Shown: positions 27,705 to 38,412, counted from the stretch's first letter. The stretch is 64,000 nucleotides of DNA from Paenibacillus sp. YYML68 (GCF_027923405.1 NZ_BQYI01000001.1:3264501-3328500); one strand, 5' to 3'. The notes: a model not told the origin generated them from the sequence alone. A program made the numbers and translations.

Positions 27705-28406
27705 TTACAGCGGATATAAATAAAAAACAAGAACCGTCATCAAGCTGCCGAGCAGCGCTCCGAGAAGCTGCGAGGCGAACGGCCTGCGTCTCTTATCATG
27801 AAGCGCGAACGTCAGCAATAATGCGAGGAAGTAGCCAAGCAGCGCCGTGAGCGTGTCATGCGCCCGATATGCGATCAGCGTCGCCACGGCGAATGCAACC
27901 GCGCTGAACAAGCTCGGCTTCATCCATGTTCCCTTATCGGTGAAGCGCGTCTGCACGACGATAACGGTCAGAATGATCAGCGACAGCAGCACCCATACGG
28001 CGCCTGCAGTCAGGACGCCGCCCTGCAGCGCTTGACCCGTGCGCACCAGCCGATCCAGCGGCTCGTAGAACACGATCATCCCGGTCATAACGGCAAAAGC
28101 CGCAGTCACCAGTACCGCGGCTGCAGCGACATCCTTCGCGATTTTGGCCAGCGGATGAATGTCAGGCATTGCGAGGTCTACCGCCTTCTCAATGGCGGTA
28201 TTCATCAGCTCGGCTACAATGACGAGCGTAACCGCTAGCAGGATGAACAAGACGTCAGCCTTAGACAGCCCGAGCATCAAGGCAAGGACCAGCGCCGCGA
28301 ACGCCGTGAAGAAGTGAAATCTCATGTTGCGCTGGGTTGCAAGGGCATATTGGACGCCTTCATACGCATAGCGGAAGCTTCGCTGCCACTTGCCCTGCGG
28401 AGTCAA
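27705..28406 (-). CDS. dgkA: Undecaprenol/diacylglycerol kinase DgkA with extra C-terminal membrane region
   Basis: The protein has 233 residues; simple DgkA proteins have about 120-135. The N-terminal part contains the DgkA signature ([13 protein letters not shown], then [11 protein letters not shown]) with three membrane helices; it phosphorylates undecaprenol in Gram-positives. The C-terminal 100 residues add about four more helices with [13 protein letters not shown] and are reminiscent of a PAP2-type phosphatase but lack the full set of catalytic motifs. The start is a TTG overlapping the ybeY stop (TTGA). Confidence 0.9.
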   Translation of the reverse strand: MTPQGKWQRSFRYAYEGVQYALATQRNMRFHFFTAFAALVLALMLGLSKADVLFILLAVTLVIVAELMNTAIEKAVDLAMPDIHPLAKIAKDVAAAAVLVTAAFAVMTGMIVFYEPLDRLVRTGQALQGGVLTAGAVWVLLSLIILTVIVVQTRFTDKGTWMKPSLFSAVAFAVATLIAYRAHDTLTALLGYFLALLLTFALHDKRRRPFASQLLGALLGSLMTVLVFYLYPL

Positions 28407-28990
28407 CGGGTAAGTCCTGCCTGCTGGAGTATGGCTTCCTGCTTCGCAAACATCCGCTTCTCTTCATCCTCATTCTGATGGTCGTATCCGATCAGATGCA
28501 GGAAGCCGTGCACGAACAGAAATCCGAGCTCCCGCTCCAGCGAATGACCGTATTCCTCAGCCTGAGCAGCCGCTCTCTCAACCGAAATAATAATGTCGCC
28601 TAGCGGCTCCTCTTCGCCTTCTTCATCGTCCTCGAGCTCGTCATTCTCGTCAGAGCCAGTCGAACCTGTCTTGCCGTCTGCCCCCCCCTCGACCTCGATA
28701 AACTCGAACTCCTCCTCGTCGAACTCTTCGTCGCCGTAGATAATCGCAATCTCGTCCTCGCCCATCTCCATCATCGAGAACGACAGCACGTCCGTCGGCT
28801 TATCGAGACCGCGATATTGCATATTCAGCTCCTGAATCGCTGCATCGTCCACGAACGACAGTGCGACTTCGCCATCCATCACCTGCTCTGCCCGCCCTGC
28901 AAGGACGAGCAGCTCCTTCAGCCTTGCAATCAGCTCAGGCGTAATGCTGTGCTGTTCCTGCTCATTATTCCAAGACAACCGCAAACTCAT
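28403..28990 (-). CDS. ybeY: Endoribonuclease YbeY
   Basis: The protein has 195 residues. The zinc-binding motif [11 protein letters not shown] near residues 161-171 is intact, as are [14 protein letters not shown] and [10 protein letters not shown]. It acts in 16S rRNA 3'-end processing. An acidic low-complexity insertion of about 50 residues (77-129, mostly Glu/Asp/Gly) separates two conserved strands that are nearly adjacent in other YbeY proteins. It overlaps pgpH and dgkA by four bases on each side. Confidence 0.94.
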   Translation of the reverse strand: MSLRLSWNNEQEQHSITPELIARLKELLVLAGRAEQVMDGEVALSFVDDAAIQELNMQYRGLDKPTDVLSFSMMEMGEDEIAIIYGDEEFDEEEFEFIEVEGGADGKTGSTGSDENDELEDDEEGEEEPLGDIIISVERAAAQAEEYGHSLERELGFLFVHGFLHLIGYDHQNEDEEKRMFAKQEAILQQAGLTR

Positions 28991-31251
28991 GGCGCCACCT
29001 CTTTTTTGTGATCGTTCGGACGGGGCTGCTGCTCCGTCTTCGCCCCCTGCACATCGGCCGGATACTCGATCCGGGAATGGAAGATGCCGAGCAGCGTTTC
29101 ATTCAATGTTTTGGTAATATGATCCAGTTCCTTGATCGTCAGGTCGCAATCGTTGAATTGTCCGTCATCGAGACGGCTCTTCACAATTTTGCGCACCATC
29201 GAATCGATCTGCTCGACCGTCGGATTGCGAAGCGAACGGACAGCCGCCTCCACGCAGTCGGCGATGCCGACGATCGCCGCCTCCTTGGACTGCGCCTTCG
29301 GACCCGGATAGCGATACTCCTCCTCCTCGGGCGGCAGCTCTCCACGTTCCTCGGCCTGCTTGATCGCCTTGTGGTAAAAATATTGCAGCAGCGTCGTACC
29401 ATGATGCTGCTCGGCGATGTCGCGGATCGGCTTCGGAATGTTGAAATCCTTCAGCATCTCCGAGCCGTCGCGTGCATGCGCGACAATAATCGATTTGCTG
29501 AGCGCAGGATCGATACGGTCATGCGGATTTTCCATATTCGCCTGATTCTCGATAAAATAGCTCGGTCGCTTCGTCTTGCCGATGTCGTGATAGTAAGCGC
29601 CTACCCGACACAGCAGCCCATCAGCGCCGATCGCCTCCGCAGCGGCCTCAGACAAGTTGCCGACCATGACGCTATGATGATACGTGCCTGGCGTCTCGGT
29701 CAGCAGCTTCCGCAGCAGCGGGTGGTTCGGATTCGACAGCTCGACGAGCTTGAGCGGAGACAGAATGCCGAACGCCACCTCGAAGAACGGAAGCAGCCCG
29801 ATGACGAACACGGCGGTTAATAGACCACTGCCGAGGGCGAACGATGCAGCGAATATCATCTCACGCTTCGTGTCCTGCTCCTCGAAGAGCAGCATCGAGC
29901 CAACGAGCACGACGGCCAGCAGCGACACCATAACACCAGCCTTCAGAATCGATGACCGCTGACTCGCTCTCTGAATCGAGAAGATGGCAGCGAACGACGT
30001 CGCCAGCGTAAGCAAGCCATACCGGAAGTCGAACATCTGCAGCTGGTCGCCATTGAAGATGATGCTGGCAATGACGCCCAGCACGACAGCTGCAATGAAG
30101 GCAATCTGCGGGTTCAATAGGATCGTAATCATCATGGCGCCCATCGCAGCCGGTGCCAAATAGCCGATATACGGATATTCAAGCGTCTGCATCATCGAGA
30201 ACACCTTCATGAACGTAACGGTAAGAAATAAAATAAGGACGAGCATGAACAGCTGTACATTGTTGTAATGAATCGGCAGCTGGCTTTGACGCACGTACAT
30301 ATACAGCAGCAGACAGCATAAGCTGACGAACAGGAACAGCCCCAGATGCGGCCAATACGTCCGCTCGTCCTTCAACAGATCGAGCGAGGCGAGCAGCTGG
30401 TACACGTCCTCCGTAATCGTATCGCCCTTGAACACCAATATATCGTTCTTGTTAATGTAGACTGGCTTCACGTTCTCCCGCGCCTTATCCTTCGCTTCCT
30501 CCGTGCCCTTCTGATCGTAGAACTTGTTGGAGGTGAGCACAGCGCGGACCAGCTCCTGCACGAGCTCGCGGGCGTTGTTCTTCGACAGCGTGGAAGCGTT
30601 CACAAGCTCAGCAACCTTCGCCCTTGCTGTCTGCGCATCCAGCAGCTGATCGGTCATGAGACGAGACACGATGTCTCGCGCCACTGGCTCCATCACCGTA
30701 AGATCGTCCTTCGTCAGCCGCGGAAGCTTGTAGTACGCCTCCTCGGGTATGCGGTAGGGCTGACTCTCGAACGACTTGCGCATCTCCTCCAGCAGCTCCG
30801 GACTGAACTGACCGCTTGCCTCGAACTGCTTCAGCTGCCGATCCAGATGACCGTCAATCAGCTCCGGAATGACCGTCTTGTAGATGTTCACCTTGTCCGC
30901 TAGGCTGACCTCCGTATCGGCATTGATCTGCTGCAGCTTCTCGAAGATCGACTCGACCGCCGCTTCATTCTTCAGCGCTACGATCTTGTACACCGGCTGC
31001 TCCTTCGCCGCCGCCTCGTCCTCTGCCCGCTTCGTCGCGAGCTCATTCAGTATGGCCCTTGGCGCTAATATATCTTTCTCCGCCGCCTCATTGAGCTGCA
31101 CATCGTACGTCTGCGGCACAACCCGATTCAACAGCGCCAGATATAGAAAGACAACAAGCGCCAGAAACAGAAGAAAGCGCACGATGGCGCTGTACCTCCA
31201 GCCGGCGAGCCGGTATTGATATTTGCCTTGAATGGAAACGCGGTTGCTCAT
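28987..31251 (-). CDS. pgpH: 7TM-HD cyclic-di-AMP phosphodiesterase PgpH
   Basis: The protein has 754 residues from the ATG at 31251; an earlier ATG at 31290 lies inside phoH without a ribosome binding site. It has a signal anchor, a large extracellular 7TMR-HDED domain (about 45-290), seven transmembrane helices, and a cytosolic HD domain ([12 protein letters not shown] with YYHDIGK and HHGT). PgpH proteins hydrolyse c-di-AMP. It starts 19 bases after the phoH stop. Confidence 0.94.
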   Translation of the reverse strand: MSNRVSIQGKYQYRLAGWRYSAIVRFLLFLALVVFLYLALLNRVVPQTYDVQLNEAAEKDILAPRAILNELATKRAEDEAAAKEQPVYKIVALKNEAAVESIFEKLQQINADTEVSLADKVNIYKTVIPELIDGHLDRQLKQFEASGQFSPELLEEMRKSFESQPYRIPEEAYYKLPRLTKDDLTVMEPVARDIVSRLMTDQLLDAQTARAKVAELVNASTLSKNNARELVQELVRAVLTSNKFYDQKGTEEAKDKARENVKPVYINKNDILVFKGDTITEDVYQLLASLDLLKDERTYWPHLGLFLFVSLCCLLLYMYVRQSQLPIHYNNVQLFMLVLILFLTVTFMKVFSMMQTLEYPYIGYLAPAAMGAMMITILLNPQIAFIAAVVLGVIASIIFNGDQLQMFDFRYGLLTLATSFAAIFSIQRASQRSSILKAGVMVSLLAVVLVGSMLLFEEQDTKREMIFAASFALGSGLLTAVFVIGLLPFFEVAFGILSPLKLVELSNPNHPLLRKLLTETPGTYHHSVMVGNLSEAAAEAIGADGLLCRVGAYYHDIGKTKRPSYFIENQANMENPHDRIDPALSKSIIVAHARDGSEMLKDFNIPKPIRDIAEQHHGTTLLQYFYHKAIKQAEERGELPPEEEEYRYPGPKAQSKEAAIVGIADCVEAAVRSLRNPTVEQIDSMVRKIVKSRLDDGQFNDCDLTIKELDHITKTLNETLLGIFHSRIEYPADVQGAKTEQQPRPNDHKKEVAP

Positions 31252-31270
31252 AGGAAAGGTCAGCCCTTTC

Positions 31271-32233
31271 TCAGCCTTCTTTGTCTTCATTATAGGCTAC
31301 TATAATTTTTTGCACGAGGGAGTGGCGCACGACATCCTGCTCGGCGAAGGTGATAAACCCAAGCTCCTCGATGCCGCTCAGAATGCGCTTCGCTTCCACA
31401 AGTCCGCTCGACTTGCCCCGCGGCAGATCGATCTGCGTCACGTCTCCCGTGATGACCATCTTGGAGCCGAAGCCAAGGCGCGTCAGAAACATCTTCATCT
31501 GCTCCGGCGTCGTATTCTGCGCTTCGTCGAGAATGATGAACGAATCGTCGAGCGTTCGGCCGCGCATGTACGCAAGCGGCGCAATCTCAATCAGACCGCG
31601 CTCCAGCGACTTGAGCACCTGCTCCGGCCCGAGCACGTCGTTAAGTGCATCATACAATGGGCGCAAATACGGGTCAACCTTTTCCTGGAGATCGCCCGGC
31701 AGGAAGCCGAGACTCTCGCCCGCTTCGACGGCAGGCCGGGTCAGCACGATTCGCTTCACCTTGCCCTCCTTCAGCGCGGCGACGGCGAGGACGACAGCAA
31801 TGTACGTCTTGCCTGTTCCCGCAGGTCCGATCCCGAAGACGATATCCTTCTTCTTGATCTCGCTGACGTACTGCTTCTGCCCGATCGTCTTGACGCGAAT
31901 CGGCTTGCCCTTATGCGTGACGGCGATCTCGCCCTTGAACAGATCAAGCAACTGATCAGCCTTCAGCTCCCTGGACAAGTCCAGCGCATACAACACATCC
32001 CGCTCAGTCAGCACATACTGATTACGGATCAAGGCCAGCAGCACTGTGAACAGATGCTCCAGCCGCGTCGTCACCTGAGGCGACGCCTGAATGACGATCT
32101 CCTCCTCACGGGAGTAAATCGTAGCCTGCACCTCCTGCTCAATCAGGTGCAAAAACTTGTCCTGAGGGCCAAAGAGCGCCTGGCCCTCGGCCGGATTTTT
32201 CAAGGATACTTTCACCGTTGTCGCCTGTTCCAT
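31271..32233 (-). CDS. phoH: PhoH family ATPase
   Basis: The protein has 320 residues. It has an N-terminal KH-like part, then a P-loop ATPase with GPAGTGKTY (Walker A), VLTRPAVEAGE, and FIILDEAQNTT (Walker B). The role is probably in RNA metabolism; in many bacteria it is linked to YbeY, two genes downstream. It lies between yqfD and pgpH as in B. subtilis. Confidence 0.95.
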   Translation of the reverse strand: MEQATTVKVSLKNPAEGQALFGPQDKFLHLIEQEVQATIYSREEEIVIQASPQVTTRLEHLFTVLLALIRNQYVLTERDVLYALDLSRELKADQLLDLFKGEIAVTHKGKPIRVKTIGQKQYVSEIKKKDIVFGIGPAGTGKTYIAVVLAVAALKEGKVKRIVLTRPAVEAGESLGFLPGDLQEKVDPYLRPLYDALNDVLGPEQVLKSLERGLIEIAPLAYMRGRTLDDSFIILDEAQNTTPEQMKMFLTRLGFGSKMVITGDVTQIDLPRGKSSGLVEAKRILSGIEELGFITFAEQDVVRHSLVQKIIVAYNEDKEG

Positions 32234-32253
32234 CTAATTCTCCTCTTGAGGGA

Positions 32254-33435
32254 TTATGGCACAATCGTTTGTTCAACCGCGATCGGCTCTTCCACTTCTA
32301 AGAATACTTCCATATAAACTTTACCATTCTCCGTCTTTTCATGCAAAATTTTTTCGGACACGATCTTCGCATCTTTGCCCGCCTCGGACAAGATTTGCAG
32401 CTTCGCCTGCTCTAATCCGACAGTCAGAGCCTCCTTCTCGTCGATCGGCTGCTCGTGTACATCATATTCTCGCAGCGTCTCCTTCAGCCAGCCGATCGGC
32501 AGCGTGAACGTACGCCAGCTTAACGTGTGACGCTCGGTAATCGTCTCGATCTGCTCGAACGGCACTTTGCCGTAGCCCGTAATCTGCACCGCTCTGCTGC
32601 CGAGCACGAGATAGGAGCGCTCCTTGCTCTCCCCTGTGAACACCTTGTACCGCTGCACAAGCGGCACCTCGACCGTCGGCTTGTACCACACGATCCCCTT
32701 CACCGTACCCTGCGCGACGACCGTCTGCTGGTTCGTCTCGTCGCCAAGCGTGCCTGAGATGAGCACGTCCCCTTTTCGCACATACGTATTGGGCTTCACC
32801 ACTGGGCGACCCTTCTCTGTGAAAATTTCCGTAACGAGCGCGCTCTTCGACGCGACCAAGTTACGTGTATTCATTAACGGCGGCTTCTCTGGTATTTTGG
32901 CCTCGACGATCTTGATAATAACATGCGTCCCCTTGATCTCAACGCCGACCCATGCCGTACCCGGCACGTTCGCCTGTATGGACTTCGCAAGCTCCGAGGG
33001 CTCCTTCAGCTTGAACTTCCACTGCATACGCCGAATGCCCTCGTTGCTTGCCGCCTGCTTGATCGTCTCGGAGGAGATCGCCTCATTCCCTTCAACACGC
33101 ACCTGCCACACGAGCGACGACAGCAAGTAGATCCCGATCACGAACCCGAGCAGCCCTGCGGCAAAAAATTTACGCTGCTCCACCCTCGCGAGCCAAAACG
33201 GAAAGCCCTCCTTCGACCGCAAACGAATCCGGGAGCCTGTCTCCTTCAAGAGCGGACGAAGGCGGAAAAAATGCGGAATCGTCACATACATCTCGATCCG
33301 ATCCTTGTCCAAATAACGAATGTCCCAGACGGACATTCGTTTCTCGGTAAGCCGATTGACCAGGCGCTCCAAATGGCGGCCGGTCACCTCAATGCGAACA
33401 TAACCGCGAATACGGTGAATCAACGATTCGTTCAA
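32254..33435 (-). CDS. yqfD: Sporulation protein YqfD
   Basis: The protein has 393 residues from a TTG preceded by AAAGGGGAAG. It has a cytosolic N-terminal part, one membrane anchor (GLLGFVIGIYLLSSLVW near residue 95), and a POTRA-like region followed by a beta-rich extracytoplasmic part. YqfD is mother-cell expressed and required for normal sporulation; it is partnered with YqfC, encoded immediately upstream. Confidence 0.94.
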   Translation of the reverse strand: MNESLIHRIRGYVRIEVTGRHLERLVNRLTEKRMSVWDIRYLDKDRIEMYVTIPHFFRLRPLLKETGSRIRLRSKEGFPFWLARVEQRKFFAAGLLGFVIGIYLLSSLVWQVRVEGNEAISSETIKQAASNEGIRRMQWKFKLKEPSELAKSIQANVPGTAWVGVEIKGTHVIIKIVEAKIPEKPPLMNTRNLVASKSALVTEIFTEKGRPVVKPNTYVRKGDVLISGTLGDETNQQTVVAQGTVKGIVWYKPTVEVPLVQRYKVFTGESKERSYLVLGSRAVQITGYGKVPFEQIETITERHTLSWRTFTLPIGWLKETLREYDVHEQPIDEKEALTVGLEQAKLQILSEAGKDAKIVSEKILHEKTENGKVYMEVFLEVEEPIAVEQTIVP

Positions 33436-33456
33436 GACGCACTTCCCCTTTCCAAG

Positions 33457-33735
33457 CTAGGAAATATATTGGATATCGCGAATCATTCCTTCGATCATGA
33501 CTTCATCCGGCATAATCTCACGGATGACCAGGTTGGAGCCGCTTACCTCAAGCTTTCCTTTCGATAGCGCCAGCTTCAGAGAATCGCTTGAGAAGTGGAG
33601 CACGCCGCGATGATTCTCAATGTACAGCTGCATATTCCCGATCATCGTGATGCGCGGCAGGTCCATGGCGACGTCTTGAGGCAGGTCGAGCAGTTTTGCC
33701 GTAAATTGATTAATTTTGCGAGTTAGACTGCGCAT
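33457..33735 (-). CDS. yqfC: Sporulation protein YqfC
   Basis: This 92-residue protein of the YabP/YqfC family has RITMIGNMQLYIENHRGVL in the middle and VIEGMIRDI-like C-terminus. The start at 33735 is fixed by AGGAGG seven bases upstream. In the family it works with YqfD in the mother cell. Confidence 0.94.
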   Translation of the reverse strand: MRSLTRKINQFTAKLLDLPQDVAMDLPRITMIGNMQLYIENHRGVLHFSSDSLKLALSKGKLEVSGSNLVIREIMPDEVMIEGMIRDIQYIS

Positions 33736-33849
33736 ACTTAACCTCCTCCGTAGCATAGCCGTGGGCAGCAAGCGGCAGATCACGGGCTATTTACACGATA
33801 TGTTCGCAATTCGAAAATATGACCGGCAGCCGTATAATCTGGGCACGGC

Positions 33850-33886
33850 AAAAAGCCGCAGCTCCCTTCACCGGAGCTGCGGCTTT
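33850..33886 (-). terminator. Rho-independent terminator before yqfC
   Basis: On the minus strand AAGCCGCAGCTCC and GGAGCTGCGGCTT form a 13-bp stem followed by TTT. It separates the nfeD-floA transcript from the yqfC operon. Confidence 0.85.
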
Positions 33887-33910
33887 CATCATTGCTATTG
33901 CGGCTTAAAC

Positions 33911-34504
33911 TTAGCCACGCTTGTAAGGACGCTTCGCCCGCGGCGGGCCGAGTATCTCGGCCCAGAGCACGCCCTGAGCCGCCTGGCTCGGCGTCAGAGG
34001 GCCGATACCGGGCGCATGAGGCCCGCCATCAGCAAGGCCCCCAGCGGCGCCTGCGGCCTGCCCCTGCGAGCGAGAGTCGCCGCGCTGAGCGGCAGCCGTC
34101 TGCAGGGTAGACTGGCCGCCGTAGGCGGCACTGCTGCCCTGCGCGGAGCCGCCCCGGCCGATGCTGCCGTAGCCAGCGCCGCGACCTGAGCCTTCGCCGC
34201 TTATCGGCGCTCTAGCGGCCGTAGCGCTGCGCTCATCGCGCGAGCGGTCCAGCCTTGCCGGACGCGGCTCGCCTTGGCTCATGGCCGCCCTGCCGCCGCC
34301 TGCCGCTTGCTTGCGCGGCTCCGCGCTAGGAGACGACTCGCTCGGCTGCAGCTCGCCGCCGCCGAACGTCGGCATCCCTCCCCGCGGCTGGGATGCAGGC
34401 CGCTTCGGATCGGCCGACTTTTTCTTACCGAGCATCGAGCTTAAGGAGAACAACAGTACGGCAAAGAACACCCAGTTATCAAGCAACCATTCGAATATTC
34501 GCAT
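33911..34504 (-). CDS. Membrane-anchored Gly/Ala/Ser-rich protein
   Basis: The protein has 197 residues from the ATG at 34504. It has an N-terminal transmembrane helix (EWLLDNWVFFAVLLFSLSSML), a long disordered region rich in Gly, Ala, Ser, Gln and Arg, and a C-terminal conserved-looking tail (VLWAEILGPPRAKRP). It is in the place of B. subtilis yqfB but shows no similarity to it that I can see. It follows floA, so it may belong to the same membrane microdomain system; the function is unknown. Confidence 0.75.
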   Translation of the reverse strand: MRIFEWLLDNWVFFAVLLFSLSSMLGKKKSADPKRPASQPRGGMPTFGGGELQPSESSPSAEPRKQAAGGGRAAMSQGEPRPARLDRSRDERSATAARAPISGEGSGRGAGYGSIGRGGSAQGSSAAYGGQSTLQTAAAQRGDSRSQGQAAGAAGGLADGGPHAPGIGPLTPSQAAQGVLWAEILGPPRAKRPYKRG

Positions 34505-34561
34505 TGTGATCACCGCCTTCAGGCTCTAGTTTCATTACCCGTGACTCGCCTGTAGACGCTC

Positions 34562-35557
34562 TTACGACTCTTCCCCCTGATTGTCCCGCGGATCGTTCAT
34601 CTTCCCAAGGCTTGCGCGCATCTGCGTGTCGGACTCAATGTTCTTCAGGTTCATGTAGTCCATCACGCCGAGCTTGCCCTCGCGAAGCGCTTCAGCCATC
34701 GCCTGCGGCACCTCGGACTCCGCCTCGACGACCTTCGCCTTCATCTCAACGACGCGTGCGCGCATCTCCTGCTCCTGTGCGACCGCCATCGCGCGGCGCT
34801 CCTCAGCCTTCGCCTGAGCGATCTGCTTGTCGGCCTCGGCCTGCTCGGTCTGGAGGTAAGCACCGATGTTCTTGCCGATATCGATGTCGGCAATATCGAT
34901 GGACAATATTTCAAACGCTGTACCCGCGTCAAGTCCTTTGCTAAGAACCGTCGTGGAGATACGATCCGGATTCTCCAGCACGTCCTTATGTGAGCTGCTA
35001 GAGCCGACAGTCGTAACAATACCTTCGCCGACACGGGCAATAATCGTCTCCTCGCCTGCACCGCCGACGAGACGATCAATGTTCGCACGCACAGTTACAC
35101 GCGCAATAACCTTCACCTCGATGCCGTCCTTCGCTACGGCAGATACGACCGGAGTCTCGATGACACGTGGGTTAACGCTCATCTGCACCGCCTGCAGCAC
35201 GTCACGTCCGGCCAGATCGATCGCAGCAGCACGCTCGAACGGCAGCTGGATGTTGGCGCGGTGCGCAGCGATCAGCGCATTAACGACACGGTCGACGTTA
35301 CCGCCTGCAAGGTAGTGACTTTCGAGCTGATTAATCGTCAGACTCAAGCCCGCCTTCGTCGCCTTAATGAGCGGATTGACGATACGACTTGGAATTACAC
35401 GACGAAGACGCATCGCGACTAGTGTAATAATGCTGATGCGAACGCCAGAAGCGATCGCCGAGATCCACAACATCACTGGCACGAAGGTAAAGAAAACGGA
35501 CAGTGCAATGATGACAACCGCCGCTAGAAAAAATACAGAAATTAAAGTAGTGCCCAT
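34562..35557 (-). CDS. floA: Flotillin-like membrane scaffold protein FloA
   Basis: The protein has 331 residues. It has an N-terminal membrane hairpin, an SPFH-like domain, and a C-terminal coiled coil rich in Ala/Glu/Lys ([17 protein letters not shown], then [12 protein letters not shown]). It organises lipid microdomains. It is encoded with an NfeD-type protein upstream, the standard pairing. Confidence 0.96.
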   Translation of the reverse strand: MGTTLISVFFLAAVVIIALSVFFTFVPVMLWISAIASGVRISIITLVAMRLRRVIPSRIVNPLIKATKAGLSLTINQLESHYLAGGNVDRVVNALIAAHRANIQLPFERAAAIDLAGRDVLQAVQMSVNPRVIETPVVSAVAKDGIEVKVIARVTVRANIDRLVGGAGEETIIARVGEGIVTTVGSSSSHKDVLENPDRISTTVLSKGLDAGTAFEILSIDIADIDIGKNIGAYLQTEQAEADKQIAQAKAEERRAMAVAQEQEMRARVVEMKAKVVEAESEVPQAMAEALREGKLGVMDYMNLKNIESDTQMRASLGKMNDPRDNQGEES

Positions 35558-35632
35558 AAACTCATAAGCCTCCTAAAATATAAGATCTAACATGTTCAAA
35601 GCTTGCATACTGCCCACACGTTCGAGATGCGA

Positions 35633-37051
35633 TTACAGCTGCTCATCCGCCTCGTCAGGCTTCACCTCGCGAACGACAATGCGCATCCCTTCAACCTCGA
35701 TGACCTTCACCCGCCTGCCGCTCGGCACGAACGTGCCATCCGCGACAACGTCAAGCTTCTCTTCGTCCAGCTGCATCGTACCGGCTGGTCGTAGCGGTGT
35801 CAGCGTCCAGCCGACTCGTCCGACCAGCTCCTGCCGATCGGCAGCCGACACGTAGCCTTGCTCAGTCGTCAGCCGTTCTCGCAGTATGAACCGGTTCCAG
35901 ACACCTCGATGCTTGAAGTATCGCACGACGATGGCCACGACGGCAACAGCTGCAACGAATGCAATCGCAAGATTCACCGCCGCAAGCTTCATGTTGTACG
36001 CAGACAGCACGACGCCGCTGAACAAGCAGACTGCTCCCAATATGCCAAGAATGCCGAAGCTGGAGACGAATATTTCGAGCACGAGGAGCAATATGCCTGC
36101 GACGAACAGCACGATATCCTCAGCCCCCGCAAAGCCGGCAATGTAGTGGCCGAAGAAATAGAGCCCGAAGCCCGCCACGCCAAGCAGCCCCGCAAGCCCG
36201 AAGCCGGTAATTAGCAGCTCGATGGCGATGCCTGCGATACCGACCAGCAGCAGCACGACCGACACCCAGGGCTGCGTGACGAAGCGCGCCACCTTCTCCG
36301 CAGGGCTGAGGTCGATGGTGACGACGGTACGGCTGCTGCTGTCAAGGATAGCGAGCACCTCGGCAAGCTCCTCCGCTTGCCCATCCGCATAGCCGAGCTT
36401 CAGTGCTTCACCTGATGTCAGCGTCAAAATTTGCCCAGGCTCAACCGTTCGCTCAATAGCCGTCAGCGGCAGCTGTACCCGCTTATCGACCATCGCCTCA
36501 GCGATACGCGCATCGCGTCCACGAAGCTCCGCAGCGGCCTTCATTTGACCGGACCAGTACGAGATGACCTTCGCGCTCTCCACCTCTTCACCTGAGCCAT
36601 CCACGACAGCGGCCGCCCCGATGGAGCTGCCCGGCTTCATCACGATCCGATTGGCGTTCAGCGCAATGTACGCCCCAGCTGAGATCGCCTTGCCGCGTAT
36701 GTAGGCGACCGTTGGTATCTTGCTTTCTCGCACAAGACTGCCGATGCGCTCCGCCGAGTCGACGCGACCGCCAAGTGTGTCAATCTCCAGTATGACATGA
36801 GCAGCCTCCAAGTCCACCGCCTCGGCGAAGGCGCGCTCCAGATACGCCTCCAGGCCGGTTTCGATCGTCTGCTCGATCGGTATGACCACGACTGGAGACA
36901 GCTCAGAACGCTGCTCGCCAGTCTGTGCAGCTGCGTAGGCCAGCATACCAGGAAGCATCAGCAGTACGGACAGCGCGAGCACAATGAGCCTGCGCCACGC
37001 ACTATGGCGCCAATCGAAGCGCTGCGACTCTGCAGCCGAATGGTTCATCAT
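35633..37051 (-). CDS. yqeZ: NfeD-family membrane serine protease (YqeZ)
   Basis: The protein has 472 residues from the ATG at 37051, which has AAGGAGG eight bases upstream; earlier in-frame starts lie before this site. It has a signal sequence, a ClpP-class Ser-Lys protease domain (DTLGGRVDSAERI, then PGSSIGAAAVV with the likely nucleophile), several membrane helices and a C-terminal OB-fold NfeD domain. It partners with FloA. Confidence 0.95.
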   Translation of the reverse strand: MMNHSAAESQRFDWRHSAWRRLIVLALSVLLMLPGMLAYAAAQTGEQRSELSPVVVIPIEQTIETGLEAYLERAFAEAVDLEAAHVILEIDTLGGRVDSAERIGSLVRESKIPTVAYIRGKAISAGAYIALNANRIVMKPGSSIGAAAVVDGSGEEVESAKVISYWSGQMKAAAELRGRDARIAEAMVDKRVQLPLTAIERTVEPGQILTLTSGEALKLGYADGQAEELAEVLAILDSSSRTVVTIDLSPAEKVARFVTQPWVSVVLLLVGIAGIAIELLITGFGLAGLLGVAGFGLYFFGHYIAGFAGAEDIVLFVAGILLLVLEIFVSSFGILGILGAVCLFSGVVLSAYNMKLAAVNLAIAFVAAVAVVAIVVRYFKHRGVWNRFILRERLTTEQGYVSAADRQELVGRVGWTLTPLRPAGTMQLDEEKLDVVADGTFVPSGRRVKVIEVEGMRIVVREVKPDEADEQL

Positions 37052-37179
37052 TCCTTCAACCTCCTTCATCGCTATCTTCCCACACCATACACCAAGCGAC
37101 CCGCGCGAACGATGTACAATGGAGGAGTAGGACATCACAAGTATTACGTAAGCACAACCCGTTCGATTCATGTTCAGCG

Positions 37180-37213
37180 AAAAAAAAGAAACACCCCATA
37201 ATGGAGTGCTTCT
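37180..37213 (-). terminator. Rho-independent terminator after yqeY
   Basis: On the minus strand AGAAGCACTCC, a five-base loop and GGGGTGTTTCT are followed by a run of eight or so T. It ends the rpsU-yqeY transcript before the nfeD-floA operon. Confidence 0.9.
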
Positions 37214-37220
37214 CATGTCG

Positions 37221-37664
37221 TTAGACTAAAAGCTCTTGAACAAACGTGTTGACGACCTTGCCGTCCGCACGTCCCTTCACCTTAGGCATCAGAGCGCCCA
37301 TGACTTTACCCATATCCGCTTTTGAAGAAGCCCCCACTTCTTGGATGGTCTGCTGTACAATGGCTTTAACTTCTTCATCTGAAAGCTGTTGCGGCATGTA
37401 TTCCATCAATACGACGATTTCCGCCTTAAGGTTTTCCGCCAAATCGTCACGACCGGCCTTTTCAAATTCTTGGAGGGAATCTTTGCGCTGCTTGATCTCG
37501 CGAGTCAAGACGTCTAGCACTTCTTGCTCCTCTAAGGTTTTACGCGTATCTATCTCAATATTTTTGATAGCTGCTCGAACCATTCGGATCACGGAGAGTT
37601 TAAACTTGTCTTGACTCTTCATCGCGAGCTTCATGTCCTCGTTAAGTTTCTCGCTTAAGCTCAT
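37221..37664 (-). CDS. yqeY: GatB/YqeY domain protein
   Basis: This 147-residue helical protein matches YqeY: KDSLQEFEKAGRDDLA, EYMPQQLSDEEV and MGKVMGALMPKVKGRADG. The domain resembles the tRNA-binding tail of GatB; the role of the free form is unclear. It follows rpsU by 12 bases and has AGGAGG upstream. Confidence 0.96.
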   Translation of the reverse strand: MSLSEKLNEDMKLAMKSQDKFKLSVIRMVRAAIKNIEIDTRKTLEEQEVLDVLTREIKQRKDSLQEFEKAGRDDLAENLKAEIVVLMEYMPQQLSDEEVKAIVQQTIQEVGASSKADMGKVMGALMPKVKGRADGKVVNTFVQELLV

Positions 37665-37676
37665 CGATTAAGCCTC

Positions 37677-37850
37677 CTAGAACTTTCTCTTACGAGCAGC
37701 CTCTGACTTCTTCTTACGCTTAACGCTAGGCTTCTCGTAATGCTTACGTTTCTTGACCTCCGCCAATACGCCATCCTTAGCGATGGAACGCTTAAAACGG
37801 CGAAGTGCAGCATCTATCGTTTCGTTCTTGCGAACTCGAGTTTCTGACAC
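37677..37850 (-). CDS. rpsU: 30S ribosomal protein S21
   Basis: The protein has 57 residues from a GTG at 37850 preceded by GGAGGGAAA. It is highly basic with the S21 core ([18 protein letters not shown]) and a Lys/Arg tail. It is the normal partner of yqeY. Confidence 0.97.
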   Translation of the reverse strand: MSETRVRKNETIDAALRRFKRSIAKDGVLAEVKKRKHYEKPSVKRKKKSEAARKRKF

Positions 37851-37989
37851 CAGTTTTCCCTCCCTCCGAACAGACCGTCCAAGACGAAAAAAGACATTCA
37901 TCAAACCTCATTATAGATAAGCGCATAGGCAGATGTCAACCTATATTCGCAATATCTCGACAACGTCGCCGAATCGTGCTGAAGATGCG

Positions 37990-38334
37990 TTATTTCGCGT
38001 TCAGCGGCCCGAGCTGTTCCCCTGCAAGCAGGTGATAATGGATGTGATACACGACTTGTCCGCCGTTGCGGTTGCAGTTGTTGATCAGTCGATAGCCGGA
38101 CTCCGCCACGCCTTGCTCGCGGGCAATTTGCTGCGCCGCGCGATGCACCTCACCGATCAGACCGAAGTCGTCTGGCTCCACGTCGTTCATCGTCGCAATG
38201 TGCTTCTTCGGAATAATGAGAATGTGAACGGGCGCTGCTGGACTGATGTCGTGAAACGCAAGCACGTGATCGTTCTCAAACACCTTCTTCGAAGGAATCG
38301 AGCCTTCTACGATTTTACAAAAAATGCAATCCAC
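37990..38334 (-). CDS. HIT family nucleotide-binding protein
   Basis: The protein has 114 residues. It has the N-terminal CIFCKIVEGSIPSKKV and the histidine triad HIHYHLLAG. This is the HinT/PKCI type that hydrolyses adenosine phosphoramidates and similar compounds. The start is a GTG with GGGAGG upstream. Confidence 0.95.
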   Translation of the reverse strand: MDCIFCKIVEGSIPSKKVFENDHVLAFHDISPAAPVHILIIPKKHIATMNDVEPDDFGLIGEVHRAAQQIAREQGVAESGYRLINNCNRNGGQVVYHIHYHLLAGEQLGPLNAK

Positions 38335-38412
38335 CGGGTACGACCTCCCATAATTATCATGCTCCCTCTATCATATCATGAAGCTTGTCAAAAAGAAAAA
38401 GATCGGAGCATG

